This document shows positions 45,071 to 57,156 of a stretch of 64,000 bases of DNA, piece after piece. The stretch lies in NCBI GenBank assembly GCA_907165275.2, contig OU015662.1:11002501-11066500 (forward strand), in the 5' to 3' direction. Source of the DNA: Zygaena filipendulae (lineage: Eukaryota > Arthropoda > Insecta > Lepidoptera > Zygaenidae). The notes beneath the pieces are model-generated. The model had not been told where the DNA came from. It did no database searches and saw only the letters and a list, made by a program, of their open reading frames with translations. Numbering within the stretch: position 1 is the stretch's first letter; every line of letters starts with the position of its first letter. The position numbers and the translations under genes were made by a program.

Positions 45071-45188
45071 TTAAGCCTATAAGATCAAAGACTCCATTCA
45101 GATTTTTTTCCGCGCTGGAAAGCAAGTGTATAGCAGCAATAACATTGTTCCACCGTCCATGCGACTGTTTCGAATGTAAATACACAGA

Positions 45189-45497
45189 AAAAATCAATCA
45201 AACCGAAGTAGGTTGGAGGCGACCGAAACAAAATCGTTGCCCGAAAGATGTATTGACGATGAGTGACCAGCAGGCACAGTGACCAGCAGACACAGTGACC
45301 AGCAGACACAGTGACCAGCAGACACAGTGACCGACCCCACGCGATGTTAATTAAGTGCAAACTACAGATGAATTTACTGACCAAATATAGCTCCAATTCA
45401 AACCAAACACTGGTAGCAGAAATGCTGGTGACTGATCTACGGTGGGAAACATTCAGTCTCGAACACGGTAGAACAAGCCCCTTTTTTTCTCTTAAGG
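45189..45497 (-). repeat. Interspersed repeat (family of 17809-18042) with a minisatellite
   Basis: The reverse complement matches the 17.8-kb copy block by block. At 45268-45333 a 16-bp unit (GTGACCAGCAGACACA) is present about four times, where the other copy has a single GGTCGGTCACTG region. Confidence 0.65.
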
Positions 45498-45939
45498 ATA
45501 TAGCTCATGTTTAAGGATGGTAAGCAACACACCGTCGCTTCAGCTCAACCCTTGCACCTTCGCGGTGCGATATTAACTGTCACTCCCAAGAATCGACCGC
45601 CGTGATTAATCGCGATTCGCGATCGGTCCGAGGCGAGGACAGCCATAGACACGCGGCCGGGCACAGGTTATATTATCTGTGGCACAGGTGAGCGGGCGCG
45701 CGCTCCGTGATTGGCTCATCAGGCGCGTGCGTTAATTGCGAGCGCTTCATCAGGACTCATTGTTGCGCTTTGATTAAATCTCGCCATTGAATTGTATTCC
45801 TGTCAAGAACATACGTATTACTCGTGTAATTTTACTAGCCGCTCACTGAGCGAGAACTCATTTGAAATTACGATTCTTGAAATAAATCTTGATGCGTTGA
45901 ATTAAAAAAAATAAAGTTATTCGCTTATGTTTGATCTTA
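45498..45939. other. No gene; GC-rich patch 45540-45750
   Basis: A repeat-free patch rich in CG words, followed by AT-rich DNA. Possibly regulatory, but nothing specific supports that. Confidence 0.3.
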
Positions 45940-46168
45940 CGGCCGCACTCGGATTGATTGATAACTTAATTTTAAGTAAAGATTTTTACAACAAAACTGC
46001 CGCATTCAGAGGCGTTCATTAAATTAATGTTAATAGGCATTTAACTAATTAAAATAAAATGCCAATTAACATTAATTTAATGAACGATTCGAAGCGCGGC
46101 AGTTTTGTTGTAAAAATCTTTACTTAAAATAAAGTAGTCAATCATCAAAAGGAGTCTGAGTGCGGCCG
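45940..46168. mobile_element. TTA-flanked palindromic MITE, copy 4
   Basis: The ends CGGCCGCACTC and GAGTGCGGCCG are inverted, and the inner arms ACAAAACTGCCGC and GCGGCAGTTTTGT pair. TTA flanks both ends (45937-45939, 46169-46171). The sequence is more diverged than the other three copies. Confidence 0.8.
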
Positions 46169-46171
46169 TTA

Positions 46172-48897
46172 ATGTGATGGCAAATTAGATGTGTTCCTTC
46201 ATTTCAAACATCAGTATTTTTGAATCTTCGTTGTTATACTAGCAGTTGTGGCAAAAATTTGTTTTAAAAACTCAAAATCGTAGGTACTCAAAGATCAGCT
46301 ACTTTCTTTTGAAGCGTAGCAGTCAATCTTTGACCGTACACAAAGATTTCAAATCTGAACACAGGTACCCACACAGGCAGGTGATAGGTCAGAAAATGTG
46401 ATTTTTTTAATCTTGTGATATCATGAGAAATCGTTAAAACAAAGTTTTTCGTTGTGATGCTGATTTAATACCCTTTCAGCTTGGTGCCCCCTTTTTACCT
46501 AACCATATCCAGCCTGCATGCCCCTCCAGAAGGCTGAGTAGAGCTAATGTTGCATCATTTAACCGATATGCCCGTTCTATTTCATTTACACTCTGCACCA
46601 AAAAAAGTAATCCCCCATCCGTCAAAGTCGCAAGACAAAAAACCGGACTGTACCTTAATCGCTGAGATTAAAGCTTTTCTTTTATAATTCGAACGCGAGC
46701 TGTCCCGAGCCTTTGAGCTTGTTGAACGTTATTTGATAGCTTATAATACCTTGTTAGCGTTAGCTCGACGGCGGCGCAAGTCGCAAGAACAAGCGGACTA
46801 ATAATAATTATTCCAAGGGTGAATTCTAATTAAAAACTAAAAGTACCCACTTAAAACAGTTTGAAATTATTTACTATTTATATATCAACTATTAAATGCA
46901 TCGATACAAAAGTCGCAATAAAAATAATTCTCAAACATTCTGAAATATAATGACGTACATAATAGAAAACACAGATAAAATTGAGCTACCTTTTTATTAG
47001 GTACGTATATCACAAAATTATATTAACAAAATTTTTTTACTAATTTTACAGCAGATTTTAGCGTAATTTTATTTATTTTATTATTTGGAACAGTCCTCAC
47101 ACCATTAGTTTTAGAAATTCATCGCGCAACCGCTTACGCTTATGATTTAAATTGCAATAAAACTCCAAACGCCAAGCAAATCTCGAATGAGAATTAAAAT
47201 GGTTGGCGAATGCTGAACGACTCAACACTCGTACTAATTATTTTATTTATACAACCGCTCACCTCCAATTGTGCTCCAATAAAGGAACTCAGCCCCATCT
47301 TGATTTCATTCCTCTGAGACAAACGGAATGTATTGAGACTATGGAACACGATATCGGTATAAAACGAGCTAATGTATGCGAGATATGTGTAATTTAATAC
47401 TTCGTTAAAACAATACGCCTTTGAATGTCATTTAGCTTTTCAGTACTTTATCAAGATTAATTTCGCAGGAACTTTTTTTACTTAAAATTTTATCCGCAAA
47501 GTTGTTTCCCACAGCTTTTGCTGTTGTAACAATTTAAAATGACTTCGTCCATTTTTGAACAGAACTTAACAGAAATTCTGCAAATTACATAATGTAGGTA
47601 ATGTGGAATTTAAGAAAATTACTAATATTTAGCAGTCCTATTATGGGAAAGAAAGAAAATCCACCTCATTTCGTCTTTTTTTTTCTGTAATAGATTGGTA
47701 ATGTAGCACACGCAGCATCTATTAGTACCTAATTAACAATAGGGCGAAATTATTGGAACTTCTTGGTAAAATACGTACAACAAAAGTTACTTAGCAATTT
47801 TTCGACGCGCAAACTGAATTTTCCTAACAATCGAAACCAAATCTAACGGCAACTCATTTTTCCTAACACGTAACGCAATTCATAAGACCTGCTCACCCCT
47901 CATCCGTCACAGGAACAAAGCCGCGACAGTCTGATCTATCTAGCGTTTGTCAAACGCACTCATACGATTCACACGACGACCTAATAAGGCCCACAATGTT
48001 CCCAAATTAAGATCCGATAAACACCTCTAGTTCGCCAAACAAATTCGTGCTCTGTCCAAAGTGAAATACAGTTAGTTTTTCTTTAAACAAATTCGGTGGT
48101 TAACATCTTCGGCGGATGTCTGTCGGGGATGAGTCCGAAGACAGAAGTTTTGTTATTTCGCCCGCCGAATCGCCGTAATGCGTCATTGTCCCGTATTGTT
48201 CAGTGTACAAGTATTATTGGATGTTGTTTTTCTTGCTAATTGGGCGAGAAATCAATGTGACGCGGGAATTGTGCTGTCGAGGACAGTGGGGGGCTTAGAC
48301 CCCCTTACTCTTATTAGTTGTTAAAGATTTCCTGCTGATAAAAATTCATGTTTCTGTCTTTTACAATTCGTAAAACATATCTTTAAAACACTACATATAT
48401 TTTAACTTTACTTCAAGACAAGTTTAAAAGCAAATGTTTTGTTGACTGTGATCATTAATTTTAATTTCGTCGAGTCGCGTCTAACTTCGCCGCTCTGTGT
48501 AAGAGACAAAAGGTCATTTGCTTATTATCTTTAAAACACATGAACGTCAGACCGCTTTGCGTCTTTAAAACTTGTGTAGGTATTCAAAATAACAAAAACT
48601 CAGCGAGACGTTTCCACAAAAATTGCCTGTAGCTTTTACAGGTCTTGGCAACATAAATGGTTAAATATAAAAAAAATATGTATGCCGACCTAATTATAAG
48701 AGTTAACCTATCTATATATATTTATACACATATTATGTATGTATATACCTAGCTAAAGTCTAAATGTATAGATATTTTTTAAATGGTGCACTATTGCTTA
48801 AATAATATTAAAATGTGTACCTACCTATTGCTGGCGATCTTTTAAATATAAATAAACCAAACTGTAAATAGTGAACTATATCGCCCACATATCTTCA
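46172..48897. other. No recognisable gene
   Basis: AT-rich with a balanced, repeat-free patch at about 47880-48300. The longest open frame is 64 codons. Nothing identifiable. Confidence 0.45.
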
Positions 48898-48965
48898 TCG
48901 TTAGGATAGGACAGTGCCCCAGCTGTGGGAACATTAAAAAGGTTGATTATCACGATGATGAGATA
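48898..48965 (+). mobile_element. RTE-type LINE 3' end fragment
   Basis: AGGACAGTGCCCCAGCTGTG followed by GGAACATTAAAAAGG and a GATGATGAG tail resembles the 3' untranslated end of RTE elements, the group also seen at 4430-4833. Confidence 0.5.
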
Positions 48966-49054
48966 TCGATATGAGACAATTTCAATATTTTTGTTCGTCA
49001 GATTAATCGTCTAATTTCGGTATTTAAATATCAAAAAAATATCTTTCATAATGA

Positions 49055-49235
49055 AGCAAAGCCTGGGTATGTGTGGCTCCAGGCTAAGCTTGATCTGCCA
49101 GTGAAAGCCGCATGACATTCCGTTCGGTGGATTCGGGGGTTATCGTGAACAGACAAACAGACAGACAGAAATTGTGGTTGGGTGGTCTTCTTTTGTCGCC
49201 CCTTGTCAATTTTTGGTGTGTATGATTTGATTTTT
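49055..49235 (-). mobile_element. Interspersed repeat shared with 59085-59262
   Basis: The blocks GTGGCTCCAGGCTAAGCTTG, AAGCCGCATGACATTCCG and CGTGAACAGACAAACAGACA recur in the same order at 59085-59262, where the copy is attached to a Helitron-like CTAG end. Confidence 0.55.
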
Positions 49236-49754
49236 TAATAATGGTTTGATTTTTTAATAATGTTGAATGAACGAATATTTAATAGTGGTATGATTTTCTT
49301 AATATGACATTTTTGTTGAAATAAATTATTTATTATTATTATTATAATTGTTGATGACTATCATAAGGTGAGGTGTTAATTATGATTGATTGAATCGACG
49401 CAAGTTAGAAGTTCCCATAAAAGACATTTAACCCTTTCCCCGCCGGTCTAAGTATGTATATGACGGAGCAGATATTCGTCCGCCTCTCGTTACGAACGAG
49501 ATGCCAATAAATCATCTCGGCAGCGGCGCAGCGCAGCGGTGCCGCCCGCCCCTTGATTTAATATTGTCACAATAATAAAAACGCGCGTTATTAACGCACT
49601 ACGACCGTGCACACAATAAAATAGGTACGAGATCTGTCAAAGAATGAGTAACAAAATAGATGGTGTAACACTATTTTAATTGTTAGAAATCTCTGTACAT
49701 ATAGGCGTTGATTCAGCGACTTTCCACACATTTATATTCACGCATAAGCTGTAT

Positions 49755-49934
49755 CGAATACGAATTTGTTTGTTTTTGATGTTTTCACGCCTTAACGGCT
49801 CAACCGATTGCCATGAAATTTTGCATACACGTTGTCAAGGGTACAAAGAAGGACATTTCTACAGGCAATTTCTATTCCGGAATTTCTGCGGTAACTCCGA
49901 AATTAACGTGGGTGAAAATGCGGGGAATAGCTAG
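49755..49934 (+). mobile_element. Helitron-like (Lep1-type) repeat
   Basis: Blocks in order are GTTTTCACGCCTTAACGGCT, TTTTGCATACACGTTGTCAA and GGGTACAAAGAAGGACAT, ending in a diverged hairpin and CTAG|T (49931-49935). The short open frame across it is incidental. Confidence 0.6.
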
Positions 49935-50269
49935 TTTACTTATATTTCAACGGATTATCGGCGTATTATGCTAGGGACACAAGTAAAAGATTTTAGTCGA
50001 ACTTCTATATAACACTTCTGTTTTATGTTCATTAAGACTATAATCTGTTTTGTATTCTAAATAAATAAATAAAAATAAAAACATTTTATCATCAGTTAAT
50101 TCCGATTGAAGCGCGCGTAACGGAACTTCGTGATATTTTGCGATCGTGAACTTTAATCAAACACGTTTTCTCATATATTTTTTTGATGCACAATCTATGC
50201 AGAATTAAATGTTATCATTCAGCTTAGGTACACGTACGTTGTATGACTGATGCCGTGCCTACTTCGATG

Positions 50270-50470
50270 TTACGCTGTGCCCGCAACCCGCCGCCTCTAG
50301 ACCGCGTTTTGTCGCTGATGACCTTTTTTGCCCCACTTCGGCAAAGCGCTTGACACCTGCGCGATAGCCACTTCAATTTGCCCCGCGGTGGTTAATGCGA
50401 CTCAAACATCAATAACACTTAGTGTCGCCGCGGCGGTCTCAGAGACCGCCACCCGTAATTAAGGGTTAAA
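50270..50470. promoter_or_regulatory. GC-balanced, repeat-free island
   Basis: CG-rich stretch with GCCGCGGCGGTCTCAGAGAC, which contains the short palindrome GGTCTCAGAGACC. It has no similarity to the repeats here. A candidate non-coding functional element at low confidence. Confidence 0.2.
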
Positions 50471-50947
50471 ATTGATACGTTAAGGCCCACCGATGATATA
50501 ACTGCCTGGCCTTTTTTTGGTGAGAAACGGCTCAACCTATTTCCGATTTTTATTTGGATAATTGTAGCTTTAAAACCTTTTTCGATTTTATGAAGATATT
50601 TAGAACCTTTTTAGCGATGCAGATTAGAAGCATACACGGAAAATATTCGGTTTTAAAGAAATAGATACTGTGTGTATGGATACTGCAGCACGTATCCAAC
50701 GTGAAACTTTTTTGGTTACAACGTCACTCGTTAACAAACTACACTACCTACTTTACAATAAGTACCTACCTGCTTATTTAATGAAAAACTTACAAAAATT
50801 CTAAATAGGTAATGCAATGCAAAATCTCCCTTCTACGGTCGCAACTGGAAATCAGCGTCGTGGAATTTAGTGCCACGGCATAATGCTAGTGGTAGCCATT
50901 TTGGTACAACTATTCTAGTTTAAGACTCACGCTTGTAACTTATTTTT

Positions 50948-51710
50948 AACCGACTTCCAAAAAGGAGGAGGTTCTATGTTCGATTGTATGTATGTTTTTT
51001 TTTTTTTTTTTTTTTTATGTATGTTCACCGATTACTCGAAGACGGTTGGACCAATTTGGAAAATTCTTTTTTTGTTTGAAAGGGTTTACTCCCAATTAGG
51101 TCCCATTGCCACCAAGTCGGGATCTGATGATGGGATCTTGGAGAAATCGAGGGAACTCTTCAAAAATTATAGGCACACCTATAACGATTTGGGTATTTTT
51201 TATAGTATATCGTTCATTTGCTGATGAAAAGCAAAATTTGAAGAAGTGGAACTGATGATGAAGACCACGGATGGTCATCAAAACTACTTAACAATAATAC
51301 CTATTTCATGGGTTCCGATTGAAGCGATTTCAAAAATTGTTTTTTTGTTTGAAAGGGGATACTTCCAAATCGATTCCATTGTCATCAAATTGAGATCTGA
51401 TGATGGGATCTTGGAGTAATCGAGGGAACTCTTCAAAAATTATAGGTACACCTATAGCGATTTTTGTATTTTTTATAGTAAATCGTTTATTTGCTTTCGG
51501 AAAGCAAAATTTGAAGAAGTGGAACTGATGATGAAGACCACAGATGGTCATCGGAACTACTCAATAATAGGTATTTCACGGGTTCTGAATCGTTAACTTT
51601 AATATGGTTTCTAAACAATTTATGCCCGTCACAATGTATATGGTGAAGTGGAACTGATGGTGAAGCACTAGGAGAACTCCTCAACAATTAACGTCCCTGC
51701 GTCGGGAAAA
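50948..51710 (+). repeat. Repeat starting CCGACTTCCAAAAAGGAGG with a 274-bp tandem duplication
   Basis: After a long T-run (about 50997-51016) the segment beginning TTTTTTTGTTTGAAAGGG at 51067 is repeated from 51341. The repeated part includes ATCTGATGATGGGATCTTGG and GAAGAAGTGGAACTGATGAT. A third, shorter echo (GTGGAACTGATGGTGAAG) is near 51650. It is a familiar kind of moth interspersed repeat; class unknown. Open frames here follow the repeat. Confidence 0.6.
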
Positions 51711-51825
51711 GTAATATTTTGTAAAAGGTGATGAGCAGTTGACATTAGGCTATTGTAACTTAGAGAAATTACCAACTAAGTCACTTAAAAGCGAAAAATA
51801 AACAAAAATTTTTAACAAAAAAATT

Positions 51826-52209
51826 AAAACCGATTTCCAAAAACACATAACTGAAAAGCTAAAAATAAAATGCTAAAATTAACAAAATACCGATTTAATC
51901 CAAAAGACAAAAACACACGTAACATTATTATTGGTTTGTGCTACCACTGATCGGTATGAAGTCGGTGATAAGCCAAATATGGAGGGGGTAGATGGGCTAA
52001 GTCGACTCCCGCCACCAGCTCTTCGTGAGCAGGACAACCAAAGTGGGCAGACACCAGCGGGCTTGTCACCGAATTCAAACCGATCAGTGGTAGCACAAAC
52101 CAATAATAATGTTAAGTGTGTTTTTGTCTTTTGGATTAAATCGGTATTTTGTTAATTTTAGCATTTTATTTTTAGCTTTTCAGTTTTGTGTTTTTGGAAG
52201 TCGGTTTTT
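51826..52209. repeat. Strong inverted repeat, ~149-bp arms and ~85-bp loop
   Basis: The left arm (about 51826-51974) starts AAAACCGATTTCCAAAAACA. The right arm (about 52060-52209) ends with its counterpart GGAAGTCGGTTTTTA. Arm identity is high, with only scattered mismatches. Because the arms are complementary, the same ~40 residues (starting MVCATTDR) are readable outward and inward on both strands, giving 74-codon frames on each. The loop reads GVDGLSRLPPP on the plus strand, reminiscent of Gypsy RNase H/integrase linkers but too short to rely on. Probably a foldback MITE. Confidence 0.75.
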
Positions 52210-53801
52210 ATCTTTATGGTATCAAATAAACTTTTTTCTATTCTATTCTATTCAAAAGTAACAAAATTTCTTTTTTACCGTACCGTATCGTACCTACCTA
52301 TATTTTTGGAAGAAATGTCGATTTCGATATTATTAAAAAGTTATACTTACCATGCAACGGATCCCCAATAAGAAAACAGTTGAGTGCCGATGTAACAAAT
52401 CGGAACGCACGTTCCGAGTCGGGTTCGTAAATTACATTTTCCCATCACGACTTCGCGAGCCAAAAATCAGACATCAATCAGCGAGTCGTCACATCAGAAA
52501 GGCAGATATCATCTATAAAAATTATCACCGGTCCATTTGTGTGTTCCGCCCCGGCACCGAACCTGGGACGGAATGCGGCGGGACCGCGTCGCGGACACCG
52601 ACTCATCAAATTTGATACACGCCACCTCGTTATGTGAATGTGGTAAAAAGTTTTCGAATGAACGCTTTTTCGGCGCATGGCGCAAGTTAATGGACGCAAG
52701 CGGGAAACATTTGAGCGGACAGTCGCTTTTTCTAAACGAGTGTAGAACATTCCTCGGTTATGATCTGTACTAGATAATATTAAAAAGAGAACGTAGTTGA
52801 TTTTTGGATAATAATAATAAATTACACTGTAAAAAACCTAAATTTAAGGTAAATAAATAAATAATAATAATAATAATGATGATGTTTGTTTGTAATGAAT
52901 AAACTCAAAAACGGATATGGTGACAATCGATTTTAAAATTCTTTGAATTATAGGAAGCTATAGTATTCCTGAGTGATACCTATACATGTTGCACTTTTAT
53001 CCCGGAATTCCGAGCGAGTGAAACCGTGGGGGTCGACTATAGCATTTTATTAAATTACTAGCTTGTTCCCGCGATTTCAACGGGAATTCTCCTTTTTTCT
53101 TCATTCCGAACCGCTAACAACAAGAAGCCCATGAGGTAGACCGATGACATCACGCGCGCTTTTGGGAAGGCAAGCACATGGACACAGACTGCAGAAAGCA
53201 GCAGCAGCAGAAGACAGCAGCTGGATGGACACAGACTGAAGAAAAAGAGGAAGAAGAAGAAGAAACAACAAATATGAAAATTTCATGATCATCGGTTAAG
53301 TTTTTAAGACGTGGAAGCAAGTTTAAGGATGTTCTCTCATTACTTGCACCGTAGACTAGCGCTAATGACACGTTGGGGAAAAACGTTTAAAACTTGAGCC
53401 GAGTATCATTTTGGTACGTGGGCGGACTGCGGTGACACCGCTCCGAATAGTTTGTGGTCGCACACATGATATTAAAAGATACTTACAACTATGTCTCAAA
53501 CTTTAAGAGATATGTCGCAAGCTAAGAGTATATAATGGATCATTTTGCTGTAGAGCATCGCCCAGTGATCATTGTTCAAACATAACCTAATCAGGTACAA
53601 TGTTCTCAGATGAAAAATACAAAATAGCGAGCGCTTGTAAATCGACAAATTAATTTCTTCACTAACGACGCCATTTGTAAATTGCGTGCGAAGTTTACCT
53701 CTACTACCTCCGTGGGTTAGTCCATGCATTTGGTATGCCGGAGTTGGTGGGTTTGATCAAGGGTTGATAGGATGGGCTTTGTGAATATCACAATCCTACT
53801 A
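52210..53801. other. No gene; LINE tail and Helitron-like scraps
   Basis: A CTATTCTATTCTATTC tail ends at about 52254. Balanced, repeat-free DNA runs from 52370 to 52760. Helitron-like scraps lie near 52995-53030 and 53058-53090. A GAAGAAGAAGAAGA tract is at 53240-53265. Overlapping open frames on both strands (60-90 codons) show no motif. Confidence 0.4.
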
Positions 53802-54001
53802 TCCTACTAATATTATAAATGTGAAAGTGTGGATGTTTGGATGTTTGTTACTCAATCACGCAAAAACGGCTGAACGGGTTTGGATGAAATTCGGCATGCA
53901 CGTTTGTCAGGGGTACAGAGAAGGACATAGGGTACTTTTTATCCCGGAATTCACGCGGGAAATTTGAAATAACCGCGGGTGAAACCATGGAGCACAGCTA
54001 G
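53802..54001 (+). mobile_element. Helitron-like (Lep1-type) repeat, complete
   Basis: It starts TCCTACTAATATTATAAATG and ends in a hairpin (ACCGCGGGTGAAACCATGG) plus CTAG|T at 53998-54002, 200 bp in all. The copy at 54760-54955 is the same subfamily in reverse. Confidence 0.7.
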
Positions 54002-54759
54002 TTTTAGAATAATAAAAAAACATGGGTTTTAAAAACTGCAAACACATAGGTAATAATGGGTGTGTCTTTGATTGAAATAACGAGGGAAAATTTTATAGGC
54101 AATATTATTTTTTATTTATTCAATAATTGATTTTTAACCGAAAAAAAAAACAGATATTAAAATCTTTTAAATTTTTTATATACTTAATATAGGTACATAT
54201 TTTTCGGTATATCGCCGTCGATTGTGAAAGCTGCCGTTCTTTACAAAATACACAGAAATCGTATTAGTTGTTCATCTGATTTACTTATTTATATTTATAT
54301 TGTATATACAGGTTAATTCCTAAGTAACAACAGTATTGGTTAGTCCAATTGACTCAGAACCACAAGACCCATCTTGTGTGAAGCTGATGAAGATTCCACT
54401 TTAGATTACCTAGCCTATAGGTACTTTAGTTAAAAAGGATAGTAATTAATAATAATTAATTATTTCAATTATAACATAGATAATATCTACGTAGAGGTAG
54501 ACCCCCTTACTCATGGTCCGGTCATGATGACGCACGAAGCCAGCACAGTACCTAATGAGTTCTAAATGTCTCCGGCTGAATAGTGGTGGATTCTTGAACA
54601 GCGATCTCTCACGGCGTCGCTATTTCCGACATCGATTAGTGGTTAGTCAATTGACTATTCAATCACTAAATACTTACACTGACGAACTTCAAGTTTCTTA
54701 ACCTCGACACGGTTAGTCAGATGTTCGGTTGTTACCACCACAATCTTAAATATTGCAAA
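54002..54759. other. No recognisable gene
   Basis: AT-rich DNA between two oppositely oriented Helitron-like copies. Confidence 0.4.
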
Positions 54760-55165
54760 CTAGCTGTGCCTCGCGGTTTCACCCGCGGTAATTTCGGAGT
54801 TCCCGCGGGAATTCCGGATAAAAAGTACCCACTGCACCCCTGACAACGTGCATGCCAAATTTCATCCAAACACGTTCAGCCATTTTTGCGTGATTGAGAA
54901 ACAAACATCCAAACATCCACACTTTCACATTTATAATATTATATTATATAGTAGGACTAGCTGTGCCCCGCGGTTTCACCCGCACGAGTTTCAGAATTCC
55001 CGCAGGAACTCCCTTTTGGAGGGTGAAAAATACATAGTAGCCGATTCTCAGACCTACTGAAACAAAATTTCATATACATATAAAATTTCATAAAAATCAG
55101 TCAAGCCGTTTCGGAGGAATATGGTAAATAACACTGTGACACGAGAATCTTATATAATATTCGAA
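54760..55165 (-). mobile_element. Two abutting Helitron-like repeats, reverse
   Basis: One copy runs from CTAG at 54760-54763 to about 54955. The next starts with CTAG at 54957-54960. The first matches 53802-54001. The second shares only the terminal hairpin block (GCGGTTTCACCCGC) and then diverges into a different interior, so two subfamilies inserted side by side. Confidence 0.65.
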
Positions 55166-56947
55166 GATTATATAAAAAAACTTTATTTTTATATTTTTCA
55201 TCTAGAGTCAAGTGTTCAAGTACCTATATTTTATTGCTCACTAATTTGTACCGTTCAAAAGGATCTTAAATATCAATAGTCATACAGTGCTCCTAAACTT
55301 AGTTTCCCTTTACAGGGGGTGCAACATTCTTAAACTACTAGTAATTGAGTAGGTACAACGCGTCTATAATATTATTTATTTATTTATATTATTTATTTAT
55401 TTATTTATTTGCAAGAATAAATTACATGAATAAATTACAATGGAATTAAATAAACATTTCATACATTGATAAATAAATTACATTACTCAGGCCATAGAAC
55501 TACTAGTACAAGAGAGTACCAACTAATGATAAAAAAAGAAAAATTTATGAAAATGGTTGCAATCATCATCATGCTACTTTCAGTGTGAATAGCCAATTTT
55601 AAAAGTGAAATCTTTTTCTCTCGTATTTATAAAAAACTAGACAATACAAAGTCTTTTAAAAATCATCATTAAAATAGAGTCTCTTTCGTTATTAATATAT
55701 TGGGTCAAAGGCAGTGGGTCAAACCAAGTACGTATGAGACTTGGACTTACTGATTAACCTTTTGAACTTAACTATATTTAAAAAAAAAATGAAATTTAAA
55801 AAATTTTTAAATGTAGAGTCAATCGTGTTTGGCCGTTTTGACAAACTACATCCATTTTTCTCTTTACCTGTACTAATATTTTCCCAATAAAACGTTCCGT
55901 AATTATTTTGATCTTAATTCACTGTTGATATATCCAACCTAAAGCTAAAAAAGTGGGTACGTCACTTACACTAATGTCGTTGATTAATCTAAAATTATAT
56001 CACATATATCAAACTCCGTTAAATCCTGGAGAACTAGTAATTAAGCAATTAACATTTGAATTGTAATTAATGTTTTAATCGAAATGAGACTCGAGATTTA
56101 TTTATAAGCCGTTTGTGACTAAGATTAATTGTTATGAAACTTCATTTTGTGGTAGTACATCAGAGAACGGTGTTAGATCGATTTATCATGGCACCGACCA
56201 ACTAACTAAATACTAACCGGCCAGCCAAGTGTTAGGTTATTGGGTAGATTTAGGCGAGATCTCGAAATATGAAAGTGAGTACATACTTTAGTATGTGCAC
56301 TTACAAGGGTAGGCACTAAGGCAGCAAGGGGGTACCAAGCTGAAAGCAAAAATAATAACTTTTATCCGCCCGTATATAATATTTTCTGTCAGGAATTCAA
56401 ATAACCACGCCTAAAAATAAAGCAGCCGATTTTATCCTCATACTTACTTTTGCTTACTTACAAATGTGCACCCATATTATAAGTAAGCAACTACTCCTTT
56501 TCCAACAATATCCTCAAAAACACATACACATCAAAGCTTTGTGAGAGGTTTGACCAAACGTATTTTTTAAAGTTCTTTTAAAAAGTTTCATAATATATAC
56601 GTATATCTCAAAAGTCTGTGCTATTTTTTAAGAAAAAATTTTGAATCTACATCCGTTGTGGGCACTTTGTAACCTTATCGATTTATAAGTATGTACTCCC
56701 TTTCTGACTAACCTGTAAAGTGAATAAATAAATACTCAAAAAGTCACAAATCTGACAACCGAACTAACCGCCACACTTCGATACACTTCATATTTACTTC
56801 AGCGTGCCATTTCCAAAAATATTTGTTTATGAAATTAGAAAATTGAACTATATAAGTAATCGAGTGTGGCGGGAAAAGAAATAAAGAAGAAAGAAAGATA
56901 GAGTTAATGGTTATTTATCACGTGTACTGTTACTTTGTATATCTATA
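55166..56947. other. No recognisable gene; TTTA microsatellite
   Basis: TTTATTTATATTATTTATTTA-type DNA lies at about 55375-55410, followed by AT-rich unique sequence. Confidence 0.45.
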
Positions 56948-57156
56948 TCTATACTAATATTATAAAGAGGAAAGATTTGATTTTTTGCTTGTTTGTTTGT
57001 TTGTTACGATTTAAATCCAAAACTATTAGACCGATTTCAAAAATTCTTTCACCATTAGAAAGCTAATTACCCCTGAGTAACATAGGCCATATTGTAATCT
57101 GAAATTCCCACGGGAACTCTGAAACTAACGCGGGTGAAACCGCGGGGAACAGCTAG
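56948..57156 (+). mobile_element. Helitron-like (Lep1-type) repeat, best-preserved copy
   Basis: It begins TCTATACTAATATTATAAAG and ends GCGGGTGAAACCGCGG, then AACAG and CTAG|T (57153-57157); 209 bp. A 5' TC and a 3' hairpin followed by CTRR are the diagnostic ends of Helitrons. No coding sequence. Confidence 0.7.

Noticed and set aside
45085..45396. 103-codon minus-strand frame with repeated short peptides
   Set aside because: The repetition is the 16-bp minisatellite read as protein, inside an interspersed repeat.
51958..52080. GVDGLSRLPPP in the inverted-repeat loop as a Gypsy pol fragment
   Set aside because: The match is about ten residues with nothing recognisable on either side. Chance is a sufficient explanation.
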